DNA from: Rhodopseudomonas pseudopalustris
GTDB taxonomy: Bacteria; Pseudomonadota; Alphaproteobacteria; Rhizobiales; Xanthobacteraceae
Length of the DNA: 64,000 nucleotides
Assembly (NCBI RefSeq): GCF_900110435.1
Contig: NZ_FODT01000004.1
Span: 186,001-250,000 of the forward strand
Reading direction: 5' to 3'
Below are positions 34,885 to 45,931 of this stretch, one piece after another. Made by a program: the position numbers and the translations under genes. Under the pieces are notes generated by a model. That model ran no database searches and was not told the DNA's origin. It saw nothing but the letters and a program-made list of their open reading frames with translations. Numbering within the stretch: the first letter of the stretch is position 1; each line of letters starts with the position of its first letter.

Positions 34885-35673
34885 TCAGGCTGCGCGAACC
34901 GTGGCCAGGAAATCGGAAACCTGCTTCTTCAATACGTTGCTGTTGCGCGACAGCGACTGCGCCGCCGCCAGCACCTGGTTCGACGCCGACGTGGTTTCGC
35001 TCGCGCCTCTCTGAACGTCGATGATATTGGCGCCGACATGCTTCGTTCCGGTGGCGGCCTGCAGCACGTTGCGCGAGATCTCCTGGGTCGCGGCTCCCTG
35101 CTCCTCGACCGCCGAGGCGATCGCCGCCGCGATCTCGGAGATGCGTTCGATCGTCGTCCCGATCTCGCGGATTGCGCTTGCCGAAATCTCGGTCGCGCTC
35201 CGGATGCTCGTCACCTGCTGGCCGATTTCACCAGTCGCCTTGGCGGTCTGCTCGGCGAGCGTCTTGACCTCGGAGGCGACGACCGCGAAGCCGCGTCCGG
35301 CGTCGCCAGCGCGCGCTGCCTCGATCGTGGCGTCGAGGGCCAGCAGGTTGGTTTGTCCGGCGATGGTGTTGATCAGTTCGACGACGTCGCCGATGCGGCC
35401 GGCTGCGCCGGTCAGTTCGCCGACCCGATCGTTGGCCATCCGCGCTTGCTCGACTGCGATGCTGGCGATCCGTCCCGACTCCTGAACCTGGCGACTGATC
35501 TCCGCGATCGACGACAATTGCTCGCTCGCAGACGCGACCGACTCGACGTTGGCGCAAGCCTGTTCGGAAGCCGAAGCGACGTTGTTGCTGACCTGCTGGG
35601 TTCTCTCCGCGGTGTTTGTCAGAGCGGAGGCCGACGCTTCGAGTTCGGTGGAGGCCGCGGTCGATTGCGATTG
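34885..35673 (-). pseudogene. 5'-truncated methyl-accepting chemotaxis protein gene
   Basis: The open frame covers only the C-terminal signalling domain of a chemoreceptor: [19 protein letters not shown] through the [20 protein letters not shown] tip to the end [13 protein letters not shown] at 35674-35676 lies immediately before the first homologous residue, so the sensor, both membrane segments and HAMP are absent. Compared with the intact receptor next to it, alignment starts after HAMP. There is no good start codon near the 5' end, though a TTG at 35517 is open. It is either a pseudogene left by deletion or a very short soluble receptor; I favour the first. Confidence 0.75.
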
Positions 35674-35827
35674 TTAAAGATTTTCGCAGGCGCCTGACGC
35701 GCCGGTCTCGATCAGTTTCGCGAGCCGTCGTGACGGGGTGCGATCAATCAAGCGTCTCTTTGGGCCGCAAAGCGGCAGCGCCAATCCCTGGCGGGCTCGG
35801 CCCCGGGTGCTTCCGAGGTGCGCGTCG

Positions 35828-37180
35828 TCACCGTACCGAATTGCTGCCGAGCGCGATCTGGGCGAACCGCGCTGCCCCGGGCGCGGTCAGGTCCGGCGTC
35901 ACCGGCCGCGCGTGATCGAGCCCGACGACTGCGCCGCGCGGCGCCTCGGCGATGACGTTGCCATTGATCGTAGCGGTGCCGGCGCCATCGGCGACGGACA
36001 CGCCGATGCCGACGAACGCCCTGCGCACGACGTTGCCGGTGATTGCGACGTCGCGCAGATATCGCCCCCAGCCGGCGACGATGCCGAACGACGGCGCGTT
36101 CTCGATCACATTACCGGTCACGGCGGTGTCGGCCTCGACATAGATGCCGATCCCGGCGTCGTCGTCCGGCGCGGTGCCGATCGGCCGCTTCGGCAACAAA
36201 TTGCGGATGATGTTGCCCTGCACGACGCTGAGCCGTCCGCCCTCGTTGAAGTTGCAGACCGAGACGCCGAGCGCGGCTCCGTCGACGGTGTTACCCGAGA
36301 TCACCGCGCCCTCGAAGGCGAATTCGGAGTACAGCGCGACCTCGCGCACGTCGCTGACGCTGTTGTCGGTGATGTGGATGTTCGACGCCGAATTGCCTCG
36401 TACGGCGGAGTAATCGCAGTTCTTGATCCGGTTGCCGCTGACGATGACGTTGCCGGCGCGAAACGCGTTGATGGCGTTGCCGTACTGGCCCGAGCCGCCG
36501 GGGCCGGCCTTGATGTTCTCGATTCTGTTGCCGGTGACGATGCTGCCGTCGTCGCCGATCGAGGTGCGCAGGATCTCGATGCCGTTGTTGTTGGCTCCGA
36601 TGACGACGTTGCGTGAGACGCTCAGGCCCTTGGCGTCGAACGACACCACGCCGGTCACCGCGATCGCGGTCAGCAGGTTGTCGGTGATCGCGCCGGAGGT
36701 GGTTTCGAGCCAGACGCCGCTGCCGCCGCTGGCGGTGATCTCGCAATCCGTGATGCGCAGGTTGCGTGCGCCGACGACATGTACGAGGCCGCGCCGCGCC
36801 GGCAGCGGGATCGCGCCGCCGTCGAGCACGAGGCCGTTCAGCGTCGGCGTCTCGGCGCCGGCGCTGTCGAACAGCGACGGTCCACCGGTGAAGATCAAGC
36901 GCGTTGCGCCACGGACGCCGCTGAGCTGTGCGCCTGACGGCAATCGGAGGGTACCGGTGCGATAATTGCCGGGCGGCAGCGCCAGCGGGACGCGGGCGCG
37001 TGCGGCATTGTCGATTGCGCGTTGCAGCGCCGCGGTCTGGTCGTCAGAGCTGTCGGGACGAACACCGAGCTGCGCAGCGTCGCGGCCGCGTTGCGAGGTC
37101 GGGGCCGCACGTAGAGGCGTTGCCGATAGCGTCAGCGCTGCGGCTGCTAATCCGATCAGTCGACGCCGGTCGAGAGCCAT
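35828..37180 (-). CDS. Tat-exported right-handed beta-helix repeat protein (TIGR03808-like)
   Basis: A 450-residue protein with a twin-arginine signal (ALDRRRLIGLAAAALTLSA). The mature part begins with a pectate lyase-like N-cap (AAQLGVRPDSSDDQTAALQRAIDNA, LALPPGNY) and then a long series of NosD/beta-helix turns with repeated GN, GVV and ITxN patterns. Examples are LSVSRNVVIGANNNGIEIL and DVAITGNVVRRAFVGIGVS. This matches the TIGR03808 description (twin-Arg-translocated repeat protein). Tat export implies folding, or cofactor insertion, before export. Ligand and function are unknown; a carbohydrate-binding or modifying role is typical of the fold. ATG 37180 has GAAAGGA upstream. Confidence 0.85.
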   Translation of the reverse strand: MALDRRRLIGLAAAALTLSATPLRAAPTSQRGRDAAQLGVRPDSSDDQTAALQRAIDNAARARVPLALPPGNYRTGTLRLPSGAQLSGVRGATRLIFTGGPSLFDSAGAETPTLNGLVLDGGAIPLPARRGLVHVVGARNLRITDCEITASGGSGVWLETTSGAITDNLLTAIAVTGVVSFDAKGLSVSRNVVIGANNNGIEILRTSIGDDGSIVTGNRIENIKAGPGGSGQYGNAINAFRAGNVIVSGNRIKNCDYSAVRGNSASNIHITDNSVSDVREVALYSEFAFEGAVISGNTVDGAALGVSVCNFNEGGRLSVVQGNIIRNLLPKRPIGTAPDDDAGIGIYVEADTAVTGNVIENAPSFGIVAGWGRYLRDVAITGNVVRRAFVGIGVSVADGAGTATINGNVIAEAPRGAVVGLDHARPVTPDLTAPGAARFAQIALGSNSVR

Positions 37181-37294
37181 GTCCGCGTCCTTTCGGTGAG
37201 CGAATTCACTCCCAGAATTAACGTAGAATCCTCCGCGACACGGGTTGCGGCGCTGTCGCATGACGACGATGTTTGGCGGTAGGGTTAACCTGGA

Positions 37295-37942
37295 TCAGGC
37301 TGGACGGCACTTGCCTTGCCGCGCGAGCTTCATCAACTCTAAAAGTATCGCCTCGCCGGCATCGACGAGGTGCTCGGCGGTGATCGTGCTGCCGGGCCAT
37401 GCGCACCCATCGCGCGCTGTCAACGGCACGTGGACGAAGGCGGCGAGCCGCGGTCCGTCTGAGGTCTGCGTCGCCTCGATCGCGCGCCAGCTGAGATAGT
37501 TGCACAGGTAGCGCCCGGCATCGCGCGAAGCCCGGGCGTCGATCCCGGTCAGCTGCGCGGCGCGGGTGAGCCTCGCGCAATGCGGGCCGAACAGCCGCGC
37601 GCTTGCGCCGGGCGCGATCGATGTTGTGCGCAGTTTGATCCGGTCGGCGTCGGGCCAGAGCGTGGTGACGGCATTGCGGGCGCGGGTTTCGATCCGCAGA
37701 TGCCGCGTGCGCGCAGCGAGCCCGAACATCAGCAACGCATCGGGGCGATGCGCCGCGAGAAGGTCCGGCAACTCGCGATCCACCGCGCGATAGCTCACCG
37801 GAAAGACGTGGCCGATGCGTTCGATCGTGTCGAAGGCCGGGCGCCGCAATTCGACGAGGCGTTCGACCAGCGCAGGGGTCGGATTGTAGGGCGCACCGGG
37901 AAACGGCCCGAAGCCCGTCATCAGGATGCGCAGCGCGCTCAC
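37295..37942 (-). CDS. Peptidase C15 (pyroglutamyl-peptidase I-like)
   Basis: A 215-residue cysteine peptidase of the C15 family that removes N-terminal pyroglutamate. It begins at GTG 37942 ([16 protein letters not shown]). The catalytic triad residues are visible: Glu85 in RIETRARN, Cys147 in [10 protein letters not shown] and His171 in FVHVPL. The central region around AARTRHL differs from the canonical LAGGR, so substrate preference may differ. Its GTG start overlaps the TGA of meaB (GTGA), so it is translationally coupled to that GTPase gene. A link between pyroglutamate removal and methylmalonyl-CoA mutase is not established. Confidence 0.82.
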   Translation of the reverse strand: MSALRILMTGFGPFPGAPYNPTPALVERLVELRRPAFDTIERIGHVFPVSYRAVDRELPDLLAAHRPDALLMFGLAARTRHLRIETRARNAVTTLWPDADRIKLRTTSIAPGASARLFGPHCARLTRAAQLTGIDARASRDAGRYLCNYLSWRAIEATQTSDGPRLAAFVHVPLTARDGCAWPGSTITAEHLVDAGEAILLELMKLARQGKCRPA

Positions 37943-38931
37943 GCCAAAAGCTCCGCGATCTGATCGGCGCCGATCGCCGGCGTGATGCGGCCCTCGGCGA
38001 CTGCCGCCTCGGTGTGCTTCACCTTGGTGCGGATTGCCGGATCGCTCTTCAGCCGCGCCTTCCAGCGATCCTCGAGCATTGTCCACATCCACTTCACCTG
38101 CTGCTCGCGCCGCCGCGCGTCGAACTCGCCGGGCGCCTGCGTGGCGTTGCGATGGTCGAGGATGCTTTGCCACAATCCGGCGATGCCATTGCCGGTCACC
38201 GCCGAATAGGTCGCCACCGGCGGCTGCCAATGCGGCGAGCGCGGGGTGAGAATGTGCAGCGCGGCGCGATACTCGCCGGCGGCGAGATTGGCGCGGGCGA
38301 TGTTGTCGCCGTCCGCCTTGTTGATCGCGATCATGTCGGCGAGCTCGACCAGGCCCTTCTTGATGCCCTGAAGCTCGTCGCCGGCCCCCGGCAGCATCAG
38401 CGCGAGGAAGAAGTCAGTCATGTCGCAGACCGCGGTCTCGGACTGGCCGATGCCGACGGTTTCGACCAGCACCACGTCGAAGCCGGCGGCCTCGCACAGC
38501 AGCATCGCCTCCCGCGTCTTCGCCGCGACACCGCCGAGCGTGCCGGAGGAGGGCGAGGGGCGGATGAAGGCGTGCGGCTCGGCCGACAGCCGCGCCATCC
38601 GGGTCTTGTCGCCGAGGATTGAGCCGCCGGTGCGCGCCGATGACGGATCGACCGCGAGCACCGCGACCTTGTGGCCCTGTTCGATCAGGTACATGCCGAG
38701 CGCGTCGATGGTGGTCGACTTGCCGACGCCGGGCGAGCCGGTGATGCCGACGCGGATGGCGCGGCCGGTTGCCGGCAACAGCTCCTGCACCAGCGCCCGC
38801 GCAGCGGCCTGATGATCGGCGCGGCGGCTTTCGATCAGCGTGATCGCGCGCGCCAGCGCGGCGCGGTTGCCGGCACGGATTTCCTTGGCGCGCGCTGCAA
38901 TGTCGGGGGGAGTCGGCGTCTTATGAATCAT
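37939..38931 (-). CDS. meaB: MeaB/ArgK-type GTPase, methylmalonyl-CoA mutase chaperone
   Basis: A 330-residue G3E-family GTPase. Walker A is GSPGVGKST (residues 65-73), the switch segment is [14 protein letters not shown], and the specificity motif is INKADGD. MeaB proteins guard adenosylcobalamin-dependent methylmalonyl-CoA mutase, gating cofactor loading and removing inactivated cobalamin. The substrate mutase subunits lie 2-7 kb away (mutB 41082-43241, mutA 43937-45808), on the same strand and upstream in the transcriptional sense. ATG 38931 ([10 protein letters not shown]) is chosen, since the upstream frame to 39006 has no family features. The end overlaps the start of the peptidase C15 gene by 4 bp. 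Confidence 0.93.
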   Translation of the reverse strand: MIHKTPTPPDIAARAKEIRAGNRAALARAITLIESRRADHQAAARALVQELLPATGRAIRVGITGSPGVGKSTTIDALGMYLIEQGHKVAVLAVDPSSARTGGSILGDKTRMARLSAEPHAFIRPSPSSGTLGGVAAKTREAMLLCEAAGFDVVLVETVGIGQSETAVCDMTDFFLALMLPGAGDELQGIKKGLVELADMIAINKADGDNIARANLAAGEYRAALHILTPRSPHWQPPVATYSAVTGNGIAGLWQSILDHRNATQAPGEFDARRREQQVKWMWTMLEDRWKARLKSDPAIRTKVKHTEAAVAEGRITPAIGADQIAELLA

Positions 38932-39111
38932 GCCCTGCTTTACAACGGTCCAGCCGGACAGGCGAGGGCCTGTGGAGGTGTGGGAGATCAAGTGCCGCAG
39001 TCGCACGGAGCAGGGCGCGCCGCCGGTCTGCGGTCGGAAATCGGGTGGGTGGTGGATGCGGTTGACGCCATATCGCGTGCTCGACCGTCAGCCAATGTCC
39101 GGAGTCCGAAC

Positions 39112-39591
39112 ATGACCAAAGCCTATTACAGCGCCGTCCTCGATCATCCGCTGGCGACCGTGTGGTCGCTGGTCCGCGATTTCAACAACTACCCGGCCTA
39201 TATCGAAGGCGTGACCGAGAGCGTGATCGAGGACGACAAGCGCGGCGACGAGGTCGGCGCGGTCCGGCGGTTCTGCTATCTGCACAACTGGGTCCGTCAG
39301 CGTCTCGTCGCGCACTCCGACGACGACCATTCGCTGACCTATTCAGGTCTTGAGCCGCTGTCGTTTCCCGAAGCTGAGGGCGGTGACGTCCCGGCGCCGA
39401 CCGACTACAAGGGAACCATTCAGCTGATGCCGGTGGTCGACGGCAATCGGACCTTCATCGCCTGGTGGGTGGAGCTGGAAACAGCACCGGCCGACGCCGA
39501 TCGATGGCACGCGCAGTTCGAATCCTGGATACCCGACTGGTGCGGCTCTCTGACCAGGGCCTTGGCGCGGCAATCAGCTAATCAGCTGTAA
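39112..39591 (+). CDS. SRPBCC (START-like) domain protein
   Basis: A 159-residue single-domain protein of the polyketide cyclase/Bet v1 SRPBCC superfamily. It has the usual N-terminal helix-strand start (YSAVLDHPLATVWSLVRDFNNYPAYIEGV), a strand region (GAVRRFCYLHNWVRQRL) and a long C-terminal helix (WCGSLTRALARQS). The fold forms a hydrophobic pocket that binds lipids, aromatic compounds or intermediates. The Trp-rich IAWWVELETA is notable. It is divergent from meaB with about 180 bp between. No ligand can be named. Confidence 0.82.
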   Translation: MTKAYYSAVLDHPLATVWSLVRDFNNYPAYIEGVTESVIEDDKRGDEVGAVRRFCYLHNWVRQRLVAHSDDDHSLTYSGLEPLSFPEAEGGDVPAPTDYKGTIQLMPVVDGNRTFIAWWVELETAPADADRWHAQFESWIPDWCGSLTRALARQSANQL

Positions 39592-39597
39592 AGGCGT

Positions 39598-40389
39598 CTA
39601 CTGCCCGCCGTTCTCGTCGCCCTTCGGCCGCTCGCCGGCGAAGATCGTGGAGCCTTCCGCCGACAGATACGGCTTCAATGTCTGCCACGGCACGAAGGCG
39701 GTGTATCCGCCTTCGGCATAGGCGCCGACCGCGTAGGGCGGGTAGTGGAAGGTGAGGCCGGCGCTCTTGCCGGCTTCGGTCGACGGCGTGAGAGTCACTG
39801 CGCCGATCTTCAAGAGGCTCGGCTCGATGCTCTTGACGTAGTCGGTGTCGCTGTCGTCGATGTCGCGCGCTTTTTTCTCGGCCTTCAAGGAGGCGAGCAC
39901 GCCCGCCACCATCGCCTTCATCGCCGGGCCGCCATCGGCGGTCTCGGTGAAGAACGGCCGGATGCTGATACGTTTGGCCTGGGTCTTGTCCCACAGAATG
40001 GTGTTGGTGTCGGTGTTGGGATGTGCGCCGCCGGTGTAGCTGTAGTCGGTGCGCAGGATGCTGAGATAGCGGTTCGCGACCAGAGACGAGGTCGCGTAGC
40101 TGCGCTCATAGGTCCACGCGCCGTTGCGGAACAGTTCCGGATCGCTCTTGAATTCCTGCTCGGCCTCGGCGCGGTTTTCGGCGATCCATTTCTTGCCTTC
40201 GGCGAGGCAGTTCTCGGCGAGTTTCGGATCGGCCTTGATTTGCGCGTCCAGCGTGACGCTGGCGTCGATCGCTTTGGTCTTCACCGCGAAATCGGGCTTG
40301 GGCTTCGCAGGTTCGGCGACGGCGGGGGAGAACAGCAGAGAAGCGAAAGTGAAAGTCAGGGCGCTTCGCCTGAGGGTCAAAAGGTTCAA
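39598..40389 (-). CDS. Secreted DUF3298 (PdaC-like) protein
   Basis: A 263-residue exported protein with a signal peptide (NLLTLRRSALTFTFASLLFS, cut near AVAEP). The mature N-terminal part resembles DUF4163/PdaC (FAVKTKAIDASVTLDAQI, YSYTGGAHPNTDTNTILWD). The C-terminal half is DUF3298 (LTFHYPPYAVGAYAEGGYTAFVPWQTLKPYL). The family is associated with peptidoglycan or anti-sigma contexts, but function is unsettled. The probable start is the TTG at 40389, overlapping the TGA of hepT in a TTGA arrangement. It is thus coupled to the MntA-HepT toxin-antitoxin genes, an unusual link. Upstream starts to 40461 are less likely. Confidence 0.75.
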   Translation of the reverse strand: MNLLTLRRSALTFTFASLLFSPAVAEPAKPKPDFAVKTKAIDASVTLDAQIKADPKLAENCLAEGKKWIAENRAEAEQEFKSDPELFRNGAWTYERSYATSSLVANRYLSILRTDYSYTGGAHPNTDTNTILWDKTQAKRISIRPFFTETADGGPAMKAMVAGVLASLKAEKKARDIDDSDTDYVKSIEPSLLKIGAVTLTPSTEAGKSAGLTFHYPPYAVGAYAEGGYTAFVPWQTLKPYLSAEGSTIFAGERPKGDENGGQ

Positions 40390-40730
40390 CGGTCGGATTC
40401 CTTGCTCACGCGCGTGATGAACTGCTGAAGCGGCTCGAGATCGCGCTGGATCATGTCCCACAACAAGCCTGCGTCTGTCGCGTGGTACGCGTGACGAAGC
40501 CAGTTACCGAGGTCGGCGAGCCTGCGCCAATTGATCGATGGATCACTCGCCTTCAAATCGTCGGGAATATGCCGCGACGCTTCGCTGATCTTTTCCAGGA
40601 AACGCTCGATCGCGGCAAGCCGCAGCGGATCCGACTGGAAACCGGCGAAATCGCGGTCGGCCAGGGCATCGCGGATGTCGTGGATCGCTGCCGCGATGTG
40701 ATTCAGTCGATCTCCGAGGCGGGGAGGCAC
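40386..40730 (-). CDS. hepT: HepT-type HEPN ribonuclease toxin (DUF86)
   Basis: A 114-residue HEPN/DUF86 protein, toxin of the MntA-HepT type VII toxin-antitoxin system. The RX4-6H region reads DLGNWLRHAYHATD. The histidine and tyrosine of RxxxxHxY are present, but the arginine before the asparagine is a glycine (GNWLRHAY), a variant also found in other members. In characterised systems HepT is an RNase or tRNA-targeting toxin neutralised by polyadenylation by MntA. The start is GTG 40730, 1 bp after the MntA stop. It is translationally close to the antitoxin and to the downstream DUF3298 gene. Confidence 0.8.
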   Translation of the reverse strand: MPPRLGDRLNHIAAAIHDIRDALADRDFAGFQSDPLRLAAIERFLEKISEASRHIPDDLKASDPSINWRRLADLGNWLRHAYHATDAGLLWDMIQRDLEPLQQFITRVSKESDR

Positions 40731-40731
40731 G

Positions 40732-41046
40732 TCAAAAGACCTCGACGATATTGTCCGCGATTCGCTCGGCGAACGCCGTTGGAATCGAGCGGCGCATCGT
40801 CGCTTGGGCATTCAGGCCGGTGGCGTCCTCGATGATGTGCTCAACGCCGATCAGATCGAGCAACGAAAAGCGGGCATCCGGCGCGACTTCCACCAGAACA
40901 TCGAGGTCGCTGTCCGGCCGGGCGTCGCCGCGGGCGCGGGAGCCGAACAGGTAGAGCTTCGCGACGCCCTCGCGCTGGAGCGCATCAGATCGCTCGCGAA
41001 GCTTCGCGAGGATCGTCTCCAGTGGCATGTCGGCGACGGTCGTCAT
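40732..41046 (-). CDS. mntA: MntA-type nucleotidyltransferase antitoxin
   Basis: A 104-residue minimal nucleotidyltransferase. The GSX10DXD catalytic motif is complete: GSRARGDARPDSDLD near residues 35-49. In the MntA-HepT system this enzyme adds AMP residues to the toxin and silences it. It precedes hepT with 1 bp between, in the order antitoxin then toxin. It lies 35 bp downstream of mutB in the same orientation, so its transcription may read through from the mutase gene. The third acidic residue of the nucleotidyltransferase site is not obvious to me in the remaining sequence. Confidence 0.83.
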   Translation of the reverse strand: MTTVADMPLETILAKLRERSDALQREGVAKLYLFGSRARGDARPDSDLDVLVEVAPDARFSLLDLIGVEHIIEDATGLNAQATMRRSIPTAFAERIADNIVEVF

Positions 41047-41081
41047 GCGCCGATGCTAGCACATCGCCGACCGTCCCGCAG

Positions 41082-43237
<2,156 letters not shown>

Positions 43238-43241
<4 letters not shown>

Positions 43242-43387
43242 TCTTTTTTCTCAAATTCTCGATGTCGTTCGATCAAGCCGCTAACATTCTTCTTGTAGGC
43301 GGGGTCGTTTCGATAGTCCCTCGACAGGTTCGACGTCCACCTGTCCCAGAACCACCATGTGATCAGATCCCAGATCACACCGATCAT
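43238..43387 (-). CDS. 49-aa small protein overlapping the mutB start
   Basis: An ORF begins at ATG 43387 with GAGG about 6 nt before it, and its TGA overlaps the ATG of mutB in an ATGA arrangement. The product begins [17 protein letters not shown], a very Trp-rich amphipathic or membrane-contacting stretch, followed by a charged helix ending FEKKE. The overlap implies translational coupling to mutB. It could be a regulatory leader peptide, a small partner of the mutase, or a membrane anchor. I recognise no family. Frame quality and the exact overlap argue for a real gene. Confidence 0.6.
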
Positions 43388-43475
43388 GATGACCTCGGTA
43401 GATCGCAATCTCTTCAACTCGACCGGCCGCTGATGCGTTTATAGCACGGCCGGCTAAGCGCGTCATTTGTCGGCC

Positions 43476-43940
43476 TCAGTCATGGTCCGGCTGCTGATAG
43501 CTGAACACTTGGGACAGCTTCTCGGCTCCGTAAATCTGCAACGTCGTCTTGCTCGGTAGGTTCGCGATCGCGCCGACCCAGCCCAGCCGAGACTCGGCGC
43601 CGAGTTGCACGGTCGGAACCACGCGGTCGGGGCGGTCGAACGTTCCGGTCATGATCTCGATGCTCGTGCCGTCATTCTGACGATAGCTCAGCGGCGTGCC
43701 ACAGGCCTTGCAGAAGTCGCGCTCGGCCAGCGACGAGGATTTGAACGATGCCGGCTTGCCGTGGGTCCAGGCGAAGTGCTCGCGGGCGACTTCGGCCATC
43801 GACGCGAACGGGGCGCCGGTCGCTTTCTGGCACATCCGGCAGTGGCACAGCGTGACCCGTAGCGGCGGCGCGCTGAGTGCATAGCGGATCACGCCGCACT
43901 GGCAGCCGCCGGTGAGCACCGGTTTGCCGGTCGCGGTCAT
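43476..43940 (-). CDS. GFA (glutathione-dependent formaldehyde-activating) family protein
   Basis: A 154-residue zinc protein of the GFA/CENP-V fold. Metal ligands are visible: CQCG (Cys13, Cys15), CHCRMC (Cys32, Cys34, Cys37) and CKACG near residue 82. The founding member was thought to condense glutathione and formaldehyde, but most family members have unknown activity. Its ATG overlaps the mutA stop in an ATGA arrangement, so it is coupled to mutA and splits the mutase operon before mutB. A role in the mutase pathway is suggested only by this position. Confidence 0.87.
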   Translation of the reverse strand: MTATGKPVLTGGCQCGVIRYALSAPPLRVTLCHCRMCQKATGAPFASMAEVAREHFAWTHGKPASFKSSSLAERDFCKACGTPLSYRQNDGTSIEIMTGTFDRPDRVVPTVQLGAESRLGWVGAIANLPSKTTLQIYGAEKLSQVFSYQQPDHD

Positions 43941-45808
43941 GCCGCCTCGATTCGCTGCCAGGCGTCGTTCAGCATCGCCAGCGCTTCGCTGCCGGCGAAG
44001 ATGAAGTCCTGCACGCCGGCATCGCGCAAGCTTGCTTCCTGCTCGCCTGGACGGCCTGCGAGATAGATCCGCGCGCAGCCCGCGTCGCGCAGCGCCTGCG
44101 CGGCCGGAGCGGCATGGACGGCATAGGCCTTGTCCGAGGAGCACAGGCACGCAAATGATGCGCCGGAAGCCTTGAAGGCCTCCGCCAGCGCCTGCGGATC
44201 GGTGAAGCCGTCGTTGTCGATCGCCTCGATGCCGCCGGTCTCGAAGAAGCTCTTCGCGAAAGTGGCGCGCGCGGTGAAATCCGCCGCGCTGCCGAGATTG
44301 GCAAGGAACACTTTTGGCCGCGCTGACTTGGCGGCGAGGCGGGCGTCGGACTTGTCGCGCAGGGTCTCGAATGGCTTCGCGATCCGGATCGGCGCGAGCG
44401 CCTCGAAATGGATCTTGGCCTCGCTGTCGGACGGCGCTGCGACCGGCTTGGCGTCGAGCACGGTCGCCCGCGCCTCGTGCAGATTCGGAAATTCGCTGGC
44501 GCCGGTCAGGACGTCGCGGCGCTTGCCAATGTTCTTGTCGCGCGCGGCGCGTGTCGCCGCCACCTTGGGCTGGATCGCATTGCCGCTGAGCGCCGCGAAC
44601 GCGCCGCCGGCATTCTCGATCTCTTGAAACTGCAGCCACGCCGCGTCGCACAGCTCGCGGGTCAAGGCCTCGATGCCGCCGGAGCCGGCGGCGGGGTCGG
44701 CGACCTTGTCGAGGTTGGACTCTTCGCGCAGGATCAATTGAGTGTTGCGGGCGACGCGGCGCGCAAACGCATCGGGAAGACCGATCGCCAGCGTGTGCGG
44801 CAGCACCAGAACCGAATTGGCGCCGCCGAGCGCGGCCGAGAAGGTCGCGACCGTCGCGCGCAGCATGTTCACCGACGGATCGCGCTGGGTCAGCATTCGC
44901 CACGCGGTTTCCGCCGCGACGAACAGCGGCTTCGGCGCGAGGCCGCAGCTCTGCTCGATCCGCGCCCACAACAGCCGCAGGGCGCGGAATTTCGCGAGCG
45001 TCAGGAACTGATCGGCATCCGCCGCGAGCCGCGCATAGATCATGCTGCGTGCCTGATCGAGCGGCACGCCCGCGCTGTCCAGTGCGCGCAGATAGGCGAC
45101 GCCGGCCGCGAGCACGTAAGCCAGCTCCTGCGCTTCCGAGCCGCCGGCGTCGTGGATCACGCGGCCGTCGGCAGCCAGGAAGGGCGCCTTGAAGCCGGTG
45201 CCTGCGAGGCCAGTGGCGACCTCGGAGACGCCACGCGCGATCTCGCTCCAATCGGTCGGGCTCGATCCCTGCATGGCGCGCGCGCCCAGCGGGTCGATGC
45301 CGAAGCGGATGTCACATGCGGCCGGATCGGTGCCGCGGCTCTTGATCAGGTCGACGAGATGGCGAACCACGTCGCAGGATTGCGGCGGGAACTGCAACTC
45401 GATCGCGATGCCGGCGTCGAGGTGGATGCCCTCCAGGGCCTTGGCGACGGCGTCTTTGGTGCCCGGCAACCCGAAGCCGCGCGCGCCGACGCTGCCGGCG
45501 AACACCAGCGTCAGCCCGGTTGCGCCATTCTCGAGGTCCTGCAGCGCCTGTGCATTGGCCTGCGCGGCGTCCGGATGATCGATCCGCTGCATGATCTGCC
45601 ACGGCTCCGCGGGACCACGGCCGGCCACCGGCGCCGCGTCGCGCGCCCGCGGATAGATCGGGTCGATCTTGACGCCGTCATAGGTCTTGCCGACCAGTTT
45701 CTCGAACGACGCGCCTTTCAGCACGCCGTCGACCAGCTTGCGCCAGTCGTCATAGCCGGCCGGAGCGAAATCGGCGGCGAGCGGCAGCTCCTTGCTTGCA
45801 GAAGACAT
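43937..45808 (-). CDS. mutA: Methylmalonyl-CoA mutase, small (beta) subunit
   Basis: A 623-residue subunit homologous to the large one but not catalytic. It begins PLAADFAPAGYDDWRKLVDGVL and has YDGVKIDPIYPR and QRIDHPDAAQANAQALQDL. The substrate channel region and C-terminal domain fold are retained. The cobalamin DxHxxG is missing from the C-terminal domain, which instead reads FLANLGSAADFTARATF, as normal for MutA. It stabilises the heterodimer with MutB. It is the first gene of the group, upstream of GFA and mutB, and the 123-bp gap before it probably carries the promoter. No cobalamin riboswitch was recognised there. Confidence 0.95.
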   Translation of the reverse strand: MSSASKELPLAADFAPAGYDDWRKLVDGVLKGASFEKLVGKTYDGVKIDPIYPRARDAAPVAGRGPAEPWQIMQRIDHPDAAQANAQALQDLENGATGLTLVFAGSVGARGFGLPGTKDAVAKALEGIHLDAGIAIELQFPPQSCDVVRHLVDLIKSRGTDPAACDIRFGIDPLGARAMQGSSPTDWSEIARGVSEVATGLAGTGFKAPFLAADGRVIHDAGGSEAQELAYVLAAGVAYLRALDSAGVPLDQARSMIYARLAADADQFLTLAKFRALRLLWARIEQSCGLAPKPLFVAAETAWRMLTQRDPSVNMLRATVATFSAALGGANSVLVLPHTLAIGLPDAFARRVARNTQLILREESNLDKVADPAAGSGGIEALTRELCDAAWLQFQEIENAGGAFAALSGNAIQPKVAATRAARDKNIGKRRDVLTGASEFPNLHEARATVLDAKPVAAPSDSEAKIHFEALAPIRIAKPFETLRDKSDARLAAKSARPKVFLANLGSAADFTARATFAKSFFETGGIEAIDNDGFTDPQALAEAFKASGASFACLCSSDKAYAVHAAPAAQALRDAGCARIYLAGRPGEQEASLRDAGVQDFIFAGSEALAMLNDAWQRIEAA

Positions 45809-45931
45809 CGTGGAAATCGGGCTCCCGAGAATGACAATTCGATTTGGCCGGAAAATGCCACGCCCAGCCCGCTATGCCAAACAGTTGTTTCAGGCCGATA
45901 GGCGCAGGACGCGGTTGCTTGTGCGCTGCGC

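Noticed and set aside
45809-45931. Possible cobalamin riboswitch before mutA
   Set aside because: The gap is only 123 bp and I could not find a B12-box-like segment.
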